From positions 1 to 10,432 of the forward strand of contig JAJZSX010000055.1 in NCBI GenBank assembly GCA_021849435.1: a DNA stretch of 10,432 nucleotides. The letters run 5' to 3'. A model generated the notes under the pieces. That model did not search any database. It saw only the letters and a program-made list of their open reading frames with translations, and was not told the DNA's origin. A program made the position numbers and the translations under genes. Positions 1 to 6,556 of the stretch are shown here, piece after piece. Within the stretch, counting starts at the first letter, position 1. The number at the start of each line of letters is the position of its first letter. The stretch is from Actinomycetes bacterium (GTDB taxonomy: Bacteria > Actinomycetota > Acidimicrobiia > Acidimicrobiales > RAAP-2).

Positions 1-1899
1 GAGCTTCCCTGGCACAACGCTCTCTATATACGCCTCAAAGCTCTCCATCGGCGCGTCCCAATCCGTTGCGACGGTAAAGATACCGTGCCGTGCGCCAACT
101 TCGCGGACATCCGCGAACATGAGCTTTCCCGAATCTTCGATCGTGCTGCGTAGTTCCTCTATCGTGACACCCGCATCAATCACTTGCTTAAAGACCTGTG
201 ACTTTCTGTCGCCAAATTGGAGAATGCCGCCATCGCATACGATGACCCACGGCACGCCGAGACCATGTAAAAACCTCACAAATGTTCTGTAGCCCAGATC
301 ACCGTCGACGGAGAAAAATTCAACGTTGAGCGCATCGGGCGTTCCATATCGGTTCGCGGACGCACTCTTGCCAAACCATTGGGGAAGCGCTCCCAGCTCA
401 GTGCCGCCCTCTACAAGGATCACTCCGCGTGCAAATAACAGGGAACGTGCATCGGCGGACTCACCCAGTACCTTGCGCAGACGCGATTCGTCACTCGTAC
501 TGCTCGTCTTAAGACGACTTGCACGTGTCACTCCATCTCTGAGATCGAACCGAATCGTACTTGTCACATCAGTGGTCTCGTCGAAGGACACCATGTATGG
601 CGAATGCGTCGTCACGATGAACTGGCCGGACGTATCACGTAATTCACCGAATAGTCGGCGTTGCAGTGTTGGATGCAAATTACGCGCCGGCTCATCGAGT
701 ATCGCGACTCGTCCGACCGAATCCGAAAGTGTCGCGCTGAGCAAGAGCGCTTCCCAGATGCCGGCCCCAGCGAATTCGACTGGGAGATCACGTCCTTGGC
801 GCCCAATAACTACAGAAATTGAAAGGCTCGCAGGTTGTTCGTCGCGTTGGCTAGTTGTGTGATTGCTCGTGGCGAGCGTTACGTCAAACTCGAGCCCTGT
901 CAGCCGTGTAAACAAATCTTGACTAGCGGCGAACCGCACCCGCTCGGACGCGTTCCCATTTTTCAAGCGAAGGAGGCGTAGGGGCAATTGGCCGCCATCG
1001 GATGGTGATTGATAGAAGCTACTCTCAGCGATGGAGTACTCACTCTTGGGTGGTTGTCGGAGGTCACCGAGCAAGTTGAACCCGTTACCCAAGAGCCCGC
1101 GCAGCACCCACGCGAACGAGTATGAACGTCCTTGAATCTCTGCAAACGGAATCCCAGCCAGTGCGGCCCAAACTCGTACGGACTCGCGCGCTGGTGAAGC
1201 GCTGCCATCGATCGAAATGATGAGAGCTTCACCGAAGTCCGGAAGCAAATCTGAGAATAAGAAGGGGGCTTTCGGACGACGAATCTCGTCGAGGTCCAAC
1301 TTCTGGGCTAAGGCGTAACTTCGAACGCTGGGACGCGCCTCGGACACTCGAACAATGGCGCCGGCCGATGGTGCGCCATCGATCACCCATTGGTACTTCT
1401 CTCCACCGACGTCGAACTCGTAGCCCAACGTCCACTGTCCCGTCATCGTGTCAACTAGGTTGGTCACGATTTCACCCTGCATCAGCGGCGACAGCATGTC
1501 GGCAGAAATGGCGTTGATCCAAGCGAGAAGCTGCGTTTCATCAAGGCCGCTTGGGTTGTCGCGAAGGATGCTTGTCATGATCGCGGCTCGCACGAAGTTG
1601 AGCAGTAGCTCTCTTTCCCACTTCTCGGTGAAGGCGATGCCCAAACGGATGCTTGTCACACTGGCAGACGTTGCCTCGAACCGGCGAGCTGCTCCGAAAC
1701 GGCTCAGCGAGCGATACGCGTCCATCGAAGCCGTCGCAGATCGTTCAATCGCCGACAAAACGACTTCGACAAGGCGCAACAGATTGGTCTTGCCCGAGCC
1801 GTTCGGGCCGACGACGACAAGAGTCGTCTTTGGCAGGTCGTCTAGAATCAGCGTCTCAAACGAAAGAATCTCGTGGGCCTCAACTCTGTTCAAGCGCAT
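1..1899 (-). CDS. OLD-like AAA ATPase with C-terminal TOPRIM-like domain (3' end outside window)
   Basis: Seen: one frame stays open from the ATG at 1899 to the window edge (633 codons, no stop reached). Walker A GPNGSGKTN is at residues 31-39 and an extended Walker B (VAILDEP) has its Asp at residue 402. It is followed by the N-L-H-P turn and a THS switch motif (FIVTTHSPYMV). A TOPRIM-like entry motif ILVEGGTE follows at about residues 494-501, then VDGD (531-534) and VICDGG (554-558). Family knowledge: an SMC/RecF-like ATPase head split by a long insert and joined to TOPRIM is the plan of OLD nucleases, which act on DNA in the cytoplasm, often in phage defence. Odd: the motif that normally reads DxD appears as DGG, so metal binding may be altered. 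An in-frame TGA at 1936-1938 limits the N-terminus. The ATG has no clear Shine-Dalgarno, so the start is likely but not certain. The stop lies beyond the left edge. Alternative: an AAA_15/AAA_23 protein of unknown role. Confidence 0.85.
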   Translation of the reverse strand, partial: MRLNRVEAHEILSFETLILDDLPKTTLVVVGPNGSGKTNLLRLVEVVLSAIERSATASMDAYRSLSRFGAARRFEATSASVTSIRLGIAFTEKWERELLLNFVRAAIMTSILRDNPSGLDETQLLAWINAISADMLSPLMQGEIVTNLVDTMTGQWTLGYEFDVGGEKYQWVIDGAPSAGAIVRVSEARPSVRSYALAQKLDLDEIRRPKAPFLFSDLLPDFGEALIISIDGSASPARESVRVWAALAGIPFAEIQGRSYSFAWVLRGLLGNGFNLLGDLRQPPKSEYSIAESSFYQSPSDGGQLPLRLLRLKNGNASERVRFAASQDLFTRLTGLEFDVTLATSNHTTSQRDEQPASLSISVVIGRQGRDLPVEFAGAGIWEALLLSATLSDSVGRVAILDEPARNLHPTLQRRLFGELRDTSGQFIVTTHSPYMVSFDETTDVTSTIRFDLRDGVTRASRLKTSSTSDESRLRKVLGESADARSLLFARGVILVEGGTELGALPQWFGKSASANRYGTPDALNVEFFSVDGDLGYRTFVRFLHGLGVPWVIVCDGGILQFGDRKSQVFKQVIDAGVTIEELRSTIEDSGKLMFADVREVGARHGIFTVATDWDAPMESFEAYIESVVPGKL

Positions 1900-2017
1900 G
1901 GTGCGAATTTCAACATCGTCGTTGCGGCACTCGTTTCATTTTGTTGGCGGAAGTCTGGGAATGTTCTCAAGTGAGCTTCCAGTCCGTAACTTGCGAAATC
2001 ATGGTCGGATCATAGGC

Positions 2018-2057
2018 ATCCGGGCACGGTCCGGATCCATGCCGATTAACGCGGCAT
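2018..2057 (-). terminator. Two tandem hairpins after the 2058-2813 gene
   Basis: Seen: ATCCGG (2018-2023) pairs with CCGGAT (2031-2036) across a 7-base loop, and ATGCCG (2039-2044) pairs with CGGCAT (2052-2057) across another 7-base loop. The second hairpin abuts the stop codon of the minus-strand gene that ends at 2058. There is no T tract, so these would be atypical terminators. They could also be an operator for the ATPase gene that begins at 1899. The rest of 1900-2017 shows nothing recognisable. Confidence 0.35.
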
Positions 2058-2813
2058 CTATTCTGCGTCTTGATCACCCAACTTACTTGTGATTCCAATT
2101 ATCCGCAATCCGACCCTCTCGAAGTTGGTCAAGCTCAGACCAATGTCGAATGCGACTCGACTTCCAAGATTCTGAATGTTTTGCGCAACCATCAGTAGTA
2201 AGTAGGGTGCCGTGGATGGTTGCGCGCGCTTCATCTCCACAAGGTGGAAGTTCTCGCCGGTTTCCAAGTGACCAAGCAACGCTCCCATGGCCGAGTGGCT
2301 GTCCATGAACGACAACGACCTGTATTGCACGTCGTAGACCCTGACTGCATCAGGAGCGAGTTCGCCGTGGTTCTCTTTCAAGAGCTCTCCCACTCGTTCG
2401 TGTACATCCTTCCAGTTGATCCCCTTCGACTCCCAATCGAGTTGCTCGGCAAACTCTGCGAAATTGTCCCAGCCGTTCTTCCCCATGCGGTACTGCTGAA
2501 ATTTGGCATCTTCCTTTAGCATCGCAAGTCCTTCTGTTGGGCTGAGTGCCAGTAAGTGCCCGATCACCCAACACTCAAGAATGGGGCGCGCAAGTGCAGG
2601 TGCCACATCGTCGAAGTCCACCTCGTAGAGCGCAATCATCCCTTTGAACAGCCTTGTAGCTCTAGCCAGCGCTGCCATTTCAAATAATCGTGCCCGATCC
2701 GTTACTCGAGCAGTCATGTGTGGTGCAACATCGCTCTCGATGAGTTCGACAAGTTCGTGGGCAGCCGCAAGCGCTTCCGCCCAAGATTGCCGGCTGGCTT
2801 CATCCTCAACCAT
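2058..2813 (-). CDS. Hypothetical helical protein, possibly DUF5677-like
   Basis: A 251-residue soluble protein I do not firmly recognise. I chose the ATG at 2813 because AGAAGG lies 8 bases upstream; a GTG three codons earlier (2822) would overlap that ribosome site. The sequence is rich in amphipathic helices with no signal peptide or membrane segment. ARPILECWVIGHLLAL (residues 75-90) and the Y-R-S-L-S...S-H stretch (residues 164-173) recall DUF5677, whose members carry a similar R-x-x-x-E helix and S/H motif. This is pattern memory, not an alignment. It is co-oriented with the OLD-like gene, with 158 bases and two hairpins between them, so co-transcription is possible but not shown. In defence islands such small helical proteins can accompany ATPases. 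That role is inference only. Confidence 0.7.
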   Translation of the reverse strand: MVEDEASRQSWAEALAAAHELVELIESDVAPHMTARVTDRARLFEMAALARATRLFKGMIALYEVDFDDVAPALARPILECWVIGHLLALSPTEGLAMLKEDAKFQQYRMGKNGWDNFAEFAEQLDWESKGINWKDVHERVGELLKENHGELAPDAVRVYDVQYRSLSFMDSHSAMGALLGHLETGENFHLVEMKRAQPSTAPYLLLMVAQNIQNLGSRVAFDIGLSLTNFERVGLRIIGITSKLGDQDAE

Positions 2814-2860
2814 TCCCCGCACCTTCTGACTCGATCTGGCTTAACGAATTGACCTGGCAG

Positions 2861-2890
2861 AATCTATGTGAACCGTGCAACATCGGTCAG
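2861..2890 (-). promoter_or_regulatory. Candidate promoter for the 2058-2813 gene
   Basis: Read on the minus strand, CTGACC (2890-2885) and TAGATT (2866-2861) are separated by 18 bases and lie about 50 bases upstream of the chosen ATG. Each box matches the sigma-70 consensus at four of six positions. The match is modest and by eye. Confidence 0.3.
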
Positions 2891-2957
2891 TTGCGACGAT
2901 CTAACCCTGTGAGTGGATACCTCCGGAAGAGTCGTATCGTTGTCGTAGTCTCGTGCC

Positions 2958-3182
2958 ATGTCTCAATTTCATCACACTGTTGCCCTTATCGATGCAGCTA
3001 TTGGATTCCTGTCCACGGGGTTACTACTAATCGTTTTTTTGGGCATGACGTTCGCCAACGATCAAGAGGCGAGGTGGCGAGATCTTTGGCCTTGGCCCCT
3101 GGCGTTTCTCTTGGCGCTTGCAGTTTTAGGCTTGGTAAATTCCGCCGTAGTCAACAGTGCCTGCCATGGATTCTGTCCTTAG
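2958..3182 (+). CDS. Small two-helix membrane protein, unknown function
   Basis: A 74-residue protein with two hydrophobic segments, about residues 8-30 (ALIDAAIGFLSTG onward, ending in GMTFAND) and about 45-68 (WPWPLAFLLALAVLG onward). They are joined by a charged loop (NDQEARWRDLW), so it is predicted to be an inner-membrane hairpin. No family is recognised. The ATG at 2958 has no good Shine-Dalgarno; a TATCGT box at 2935-2940 would allow a short-leader transcript. It points towards the integrase gene and away from the helical-protein gene, and stands alone. The clean two-segment hydrophobicity argues for a real gene. The overlapping plus frame from 2849 lacks such structure and is taken as a shadow. 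It could be a small immunity or stress membrane protein, but nothing in the sequence decides this. Confidence 0.5.
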   Translation: MSQFHHTVALIDAAIGFLSTGLLLIVFLGMTFANDQEARWRDLWPWPLAFLLALAVLGLVNSAVVNSACHGFCP

Positions 3183-3281
3183 AATCCGGCAAATGACATC
3201 GGCGCATGTTCCGATGAACGTACCTATAGTCTGTTCGGGGCACAGACCTTGCCTAAGTTGGTTTACGATTACGTAGGTGAA
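3183..3281. other. Gene-free strip with two hairpins; possible terminator and attachment region
   Basis: Seen: CATCGG (3197-3202) pairs with CCGATG (3211-3216), loop 8, and GTCTGT (3229-3234) pairs with ACAGAC (3242-3247), loop 7. GTTCCGAT occurs at 3209-3216 and again at 3285-3292, the second copy inside the integrase 3' end. TACG-ATTA-CGTA lies at 3264-3275. The strip separates two convergent genes, so the hairpins may stop transcription from both sides, although neither has a T tract. In pSAM2-like elements attP lies just past the int stop, so this is where an att core is expected. No tRNA 3' end is recognisable here, and the second copy of a core would lie outside the window. Confidence 0.35.
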
Positions 3282-4403
3282 TTAGTTCCGATTCTTCTCA
3301 TGTGCTCGAAATTTCACCACTTCCGCCGGGTTGGCAAGTGCTTCGAGAGCATCAGCAACAGCGCGGTCTCTATCCTGAATTGCATGCTGATAGCGCATCG
3401 CCGCTGCGGCTGAAGCATGCCCCGCCCGATGCATTAGTTCTACCGTGGTAGCGCCAGTTGCAGCGGCCAGCGTTAACCCGGTGTGTCGTAGATCGTGAAG
3501 TCTTAAGTCCTTACGCCCAATTGTTGCCCGTGCCCGATCCCACGCAGACTGCAATGCGTCTCTGGTAAGTGGATTCCCGTCTCTCCCTGAAAATACGAGA
3601 ACATCGGGTCTGGCGTCAGTGAACTTGTCAAGGTGTTCAACGACGGCGGCCATCAGGAAGTTTGGAACTGCAATAACTCGACGGCCGGCTGCCGTCTTTG
3701 GAGTTTTAACCACCGACTCCCCATCCATTGTGAACGTTCTACTCTGTTCCACACGGATGGCCGAATGAAGAACGTCAACGTCTTTTCGTCTAAGACCCAG
3801 TATCTCTCCACGACGAAGCTGACACCAAGTTGCCATCAGAACTATCACACGCAGATGCTCTGGCATGGCCGCCGCGAGAGCTTCGACTTCCTCAACCGTC
3901 GCGATGGGTCGCTCGGCCGCACGTTCGGTTCCGGCGCCGTCAACCTTGCATGGTGAGGTGAGAATGAGACCATCAACGACGGCCGTTCGCATGATCGATG
4001 ACAGGAGGCGATAGGCCTTAGCAGCAGTGGCAGGATGATCCTGAGCGATGCCGGCGTGCCACCCCCGTACCTTTGACGGGCTTAGTCCCGCCAGAGTTGC
4101 CTCTCCTAGGGACGGGAACACATGGCGATCTAGAACGTGATGGTAAAGCTCCCGCGTCCGCACAGCGAGATCCGGCCGACGATTGAGCCACTCTTTGGCA
4201 TACGCGCGAACCGTCGTCTGACCTGCTCGAGGATCGATCCAGGCGCCACGGCGAAGATCAGTTTCAATGGTGGCGAGATGGGCCAACGCGTCGGCCTTGG
4301 TAGCAAACGTCCCCGCAGAGTGAATCCGGCCCTCATGGAAGTACATCGCTTGCCAGCGGCCTGAAGGGCGCTTGCGGATGGTTCCAAAATGTCGACGCGT
4401 CAC
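3282..4403 (-). CDS. int: Tyrosine site-specific integrase
   Basis: A 373-residue phage-type integrase that would insert and excise the element at an attachment site. The start is the GTG at 4403, which overlaps the excisionase stop (GTGA) and has GGAGG 7 bases upstream; the frame is open further upstream but would run through xis. Residues about 6-60 (GTIRKRPSGRWQ onward) fit the AP2-like arm-binding domain, and about 65-125 the SAM-like core-binding domain. The catalytic set is complete: Arg197 (QLRRGE), Lys236 (TPKTAAGRR), His303 and Arg306 (HDLRHT), His329 (AGHASA) and nucleophile Tyr338 (RYQHA). Its length is typical of AICE integrases. Translation is almost certainly coupled to xis. The charged C-tail (FRAHEKNRN) ends beside the suspected att strip. 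Active function is likely, as no residue is missing. Confidence 0.95.
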   Translation of the reverse strand: MTRRHFGTIRKRPSGRWQAMYFHEGRIHSAGTFATKADALAHLATIETDLRRGAWIDPRAGQTTVRAYAKEWLNRRPDLAVRTRELYHHVLDRHVFPSLGEATLAGLSPSKVRGWHAGIAQDHPATAAKAYRLLSSIMRTAVVDGLILTSPCKVDGAGTERAAERPIATVEEVEALAAAMPEHLRVIVLMATWCQLRRGEILGLRRKDVDVLHSAIRVEQSRTFTMDGESVVKTPKTAAGRRVIAVPNFLMAAVVEHLDKFTDARPDVLVFSGRDGNPLTRDALQSAWDRARATIGRKDLRLHDLRHTGLTLAAATGATTVELMHRAGHASAAAAMRYQHAIQDRDRAVADALEALANPAEVVKFRAHEKNRN

Positions 4404-4645
4404 CTGATGGCCTCCACTCGTTGACTCACTACCCAACGGTCGAGGTCGGACTCCAGAAATCGAATCTTTGTTCCGGCAAGCCTGACGAAGGGCACTCGCC
4501 GCTCTTGGATAAGCCGTCTGATGAACCGTTCCGAACAACCCAGCCGCTTCGCAGCGCCAGGAACATCAAGGAGGGGCCGTTCATCGGGTCGTCCGATCGA
4601 ACTCGCCTTGCCGTCTTGCTTGACCTTCGACGCCCCCTCACGCAT
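4400..4645 (-). CDS. xis: Excisionase, MerR-like helix-turn-helix DNA-binding protein
   Basis: An 81-residue protein if started at the ATG at 4645. The frame is also open to a TTG at 4756 (118 residues), but the extra N-terminus has no recognisable fold. Residues about 25-70 match the excisionase-family winged helix (HTH_17): LLDVPGAAKRLGC, helix-turn-helix SERFIRRLIQE, wing VPFVRLAGTKIRF, then ESDLDRWV. Such proteins bend att DNA and steer the integrase towards excision. The stop TGA overlaps the int GTG by 4 bases, and its 3' end carries GGAGG that serves int, so the two are made together. The ATG has only a weak upstream GGGA, so the start is the least certain part. Confidence 0.85.
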   Translation of the reverse strand: MREGASKVKQDGKASSIGRPDERPLLDVPGAAKRLGCSERFIRRLIQERRVPFVRLAGTKIRFLESDLDRWVVSQRVEAIR

Positions 4646-4650
4646 TAGGT

Positions 4651-4664
4651 CGGGTCCCAACCCG
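4651..4664. repeat. Inverted repeat just upstream of the xis ATG
   Basis: CGGGT (4651-4655) and ACCCG (4660-4664) form a 5-base stem with a 4-base loop, 5 bases upstream of the chosen xis start. It could be an operator or a leader hairpin for xis-int. If translation begins at the TTG at 4756, it is simply coding sequence. Confidence 0.25.
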
Positions 4665-4830
4665 TAGCCAAAGGCCCTTCGACGATCTATGACAACTGAC
4701 ACTTTCAGGCGACGAGGCTGCGAGAGCCTGATGATTCGAACTCGACTCTGCACCAACGACCCACGAGCGACGGCCCGCGCGATTCAATGATCGGGCCGAA
4801 GCACTAACACTTGGCAATCCAACTTGCAGG

Positions 4831-4859
4831 GTCTTACGACTTGAACAATACCTGATCAA
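4831..4859 (-). promoter_or_regulatory. Candidate xis-int promoter in the divergent region 4646-4907
   Basis: On the minus strand TTGATC (4859-4854) and TAAGAC (4836-4831) are separated by 17 bases, with matches of four and three of six to sigma-70 boxes. The divergent gene at 4908 must have its promoter in the same strip. TTGGCA (4811-4816) with TACGAC (4835-4840), spacer 18, is the best plus-strand pair seen and overlaps the minus one. Both are weak, by-eye calls. No other gene is visible in the 262-base strip. Confidence 0.25.
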
Positions 4860-4907
4860 TTGGACTTTTGACCCTATAGCCCTGGCGTTATTCTTCGCGA
4901 ACCACCT

Positions 4908-6551
4908 ATGAGCAAGCGAAGAATGATGGGCCGGAAAGTTGCACTCATGTGCGGTGGCTTGGCGGCGTGGGTGATCTTTCCGTCCCTGCCCTCCAGCGCC
5001 AGTACCGTTCGCTACCGTGCCTTCGACCAGATCTCCCAGTCCTACGAGATTCCTGTCACCAACCCCGCTGACCACGCCACCTGGTCGAGTGTGGTTCTGG
5101 TCGCGTCGGCAACCCTCGACACTCGAAACCCCGACGGCAGTGGCGTGACTGCGCCCACCGGGAAGATTTATCTGTCGCTGCAGGCAAGTTCCAGCCCGGT
5201 CCAGCTCCCCCTTTCGAATCCGGATTCGGGCAACTTCTTCTCCAATATCACGCCCCTGCCGGCCTCGGCCATCAGCTACGTAGCGAGCTCTGGCCGGCGC
5301 TATCCCGTAACGAGGGCGAACCCAGTCGATCAAACCAACAGTCCAGGGCCTCAAGACGGGCTGATCGACGCCACCTACTACTTCACAGTGCCCCTCTCGA
5401 ATCGTCGAGGAACCATCGTGATCTCGCCCTGTCGCAGCATTGGCGTCGAGTATCAGAACTTCGTCGGCGGGACGCCCGTGCCACTCGCCATCGGCGGACC
5501 GACACGCATTCCCGTTTCCTTCCCGGCACAGCTGACCGTCACGACCACGCCACGTCCACCGTCGTCGAGTTCGCAAAACGCTGTCGCAACTCCCGCCTCG
5601 GCGCTGAACGGACTGACCACGTTGGCCGCGAGCCTGATCGTCCTCTTCACCATCGTGAGGGTGCGCAAGAGGAGGCAGCGTGTGTCGGCTCAGCCGGCCG
5701 CTGGCTCTGCTCCACCATCTCCGACGCAACCACCCAAGGCGACCTTCGGACAGCCCACCACGACACCAACGCATTCGCCCGACGCAGTGGTGTCGCAGGT
5801 CGCGCCAACCAATGTCGAAGTCGCTGACCTTGAACCGATGGAGCCACACACGGCCCTGCGAATCGACGTCTTGGGGTCGCTCGCCATCTCGCCAACCTTC
5901 GCCTCGCCAAGTGATCCCGTACGCGCGATCATCGCCTACCTCGCGATCAACAGCGATCGTGCCCACTCCCTCGACGAGATCCAAACTGCCGTCTGGCCCC
6001 TCACCGAGAGTGGCACCGACATCAAGCGACCGGCGATGCGTAACTACATGACCGACGCCCGCAAGGTCGTAGGCGATCGACACTTGCCCACGGCTTCGGG
6101 GCGTCCCGGCTACCAGCTCGTTGACTTCGACACGGACTGGGCGCACTTCCAACGGCTTCTCGCTCAGGCCAACACGACGTCGCCCAACACACGCGACCTG
6201 CGACGTGAAGCGCTCAACCTCGTGCGCGGGGTCCCCTTCAGCGCCGATACAACTCGTTACTTTCACTGGACCTTCACCACCTCGGTCGTCTACAAGATGG
6301 TCGAGGCGGTGACCGACCTCGCTCATGGTCTCAGTCGGGAGCTCGTCCTCGCAGGCGATCTCGCCGGAGCGGAGTCGGCACTTCGTCAGGGACTGCTCGT
6401 GGACGAGGCCTCCCTCACCCTGTGGCAAGACCTCACTGACGTGGTCCTCGAGTCGACCAACCAGAGCCTGCTCGACCTGCACTGGCGCATGGCGAGCGCT
6501 GTCCTTCGCCCCGAGGATGTCGTCGTCCTGCGAGAGCGAGTGAACGGGTAG
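4908..6551 (+). CDS. Membrane-anchored BTAD/SARP-type transcriptional regulator with extracytoplasmic domain
   Basis: A 547-residue one-component sensor-regulator by architecture. Residues 1-31 are a signal sequence (basic SKRRMMGRK, hydrophobic core, SSAS cleavage-like end). Residues about 32-210 form a Ser/Thr/Pro-rich extracytoplasmic domain with one Cys (175) and no family I recognise. About 234-250 is a transmembrane helix followed by the stop-transfer RVRKRRQR. About 260-312 is a Pro/Thr-rich linker. About 316-405 is an OmpR/SARP-like winged helix (ALRIDVLGSL, the HSLDEIQTAVWP helix, and SGRPGYQLVDFDTDW). About 406-545 is a helical BTAD repeat domain. Known family: BTAD proteins are usually soluble activators; fusion to a membrane sensor is a rarer form. 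ATG 4908 lacks a clear ribosome site; Met14 has GGAAAG upstream but would lose the basic n-region. The stop lies 5 bases from that of the convergent sigma-like gene. Role in the element: inferred. Confidence 0.85.
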   Translation: MSKRRMMGRKVALMCGGLAAWVIFPSLPSSASTVRYRAFDQISQSYEIPVTNPADHATWSSVVLVASATLDTRNPDGSGVTAPTGKIYLSLQASSSPVQLPLSNPDSGNFFSNITPLPASAISYVASSGRRYPVTRANPVDQTNSPGPQDGLIDATYYFTVPLSNRRGTIVISPCRSIGVEYQNFVGGTPVPLAIGGPTRIPVSFPAQLTVTTTPRPPSSSSQNAVATPASALNGLTTLAASLIVLFTIVRVRKRRQRVSAQPAAGSAPPSPTQPPKATFGQPTTTPTHSPDAVVSQVAPTNVEVADLEPMEPHTALRIDVLGSLAISPTFASPSDPVRAIIAYLAINSDRAHSLDEIQTAVWPLTESGTDIKRPAMRNYMTDARKVVGDRHLPTASGRPGYQLVDFDTDWAHFQRLLAQANTTSPNTRDLRREALNLVRGVPFSADTTRYFHWTFTTSVVYKMVEAVTDLAHGLSRELVLAGDLAGAESALRQGLLVDEASLTLWQDLTDVVLESTNQSLLDLHWRMASAVLRPEDVVVLRERVNG

Positions 6552-6556
6552 ATCCG

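Noticed and set aside
1448..2092. Plus-strand frame of 214 codons, and other plus frames in 1-1900
   Set aside because: They lie opposite the AAA/TOPRIM gene, whose Walker A, Walker B and TOPRIM motifs are unmistakable on the minus strand.
2849..3196. Plus-strand frame of 115 codons overlapping the small membrane protein
   Set aside because: Its translation has no hydrophobic or domain pattern, whereas the 2958 frame has two clean membrane segments.
4404..4538. N-terminal extension of the integrase to an upstream start at 4538
   Set aside because: It overlaps the xis helix-turn-helix codons in another frame and is unlike integrase. The GTG at 4403 has a strong GGAGG and a GTGA overlap.
4730..4790. 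Minus-strand GAGTTCGAATC resembling a tRNA T arm
   Set aside because: The flanking bases do not form the 5-base T stem and no acceptor or anticodon arm can be folded around it.
4947..4955. Possible lipobox at Cys15 of the BTAD protein
   Set aside because: The residue before Cys is Met, which does not fit the lipobox, and a normal signal-peptidase site (SSAS) follows.
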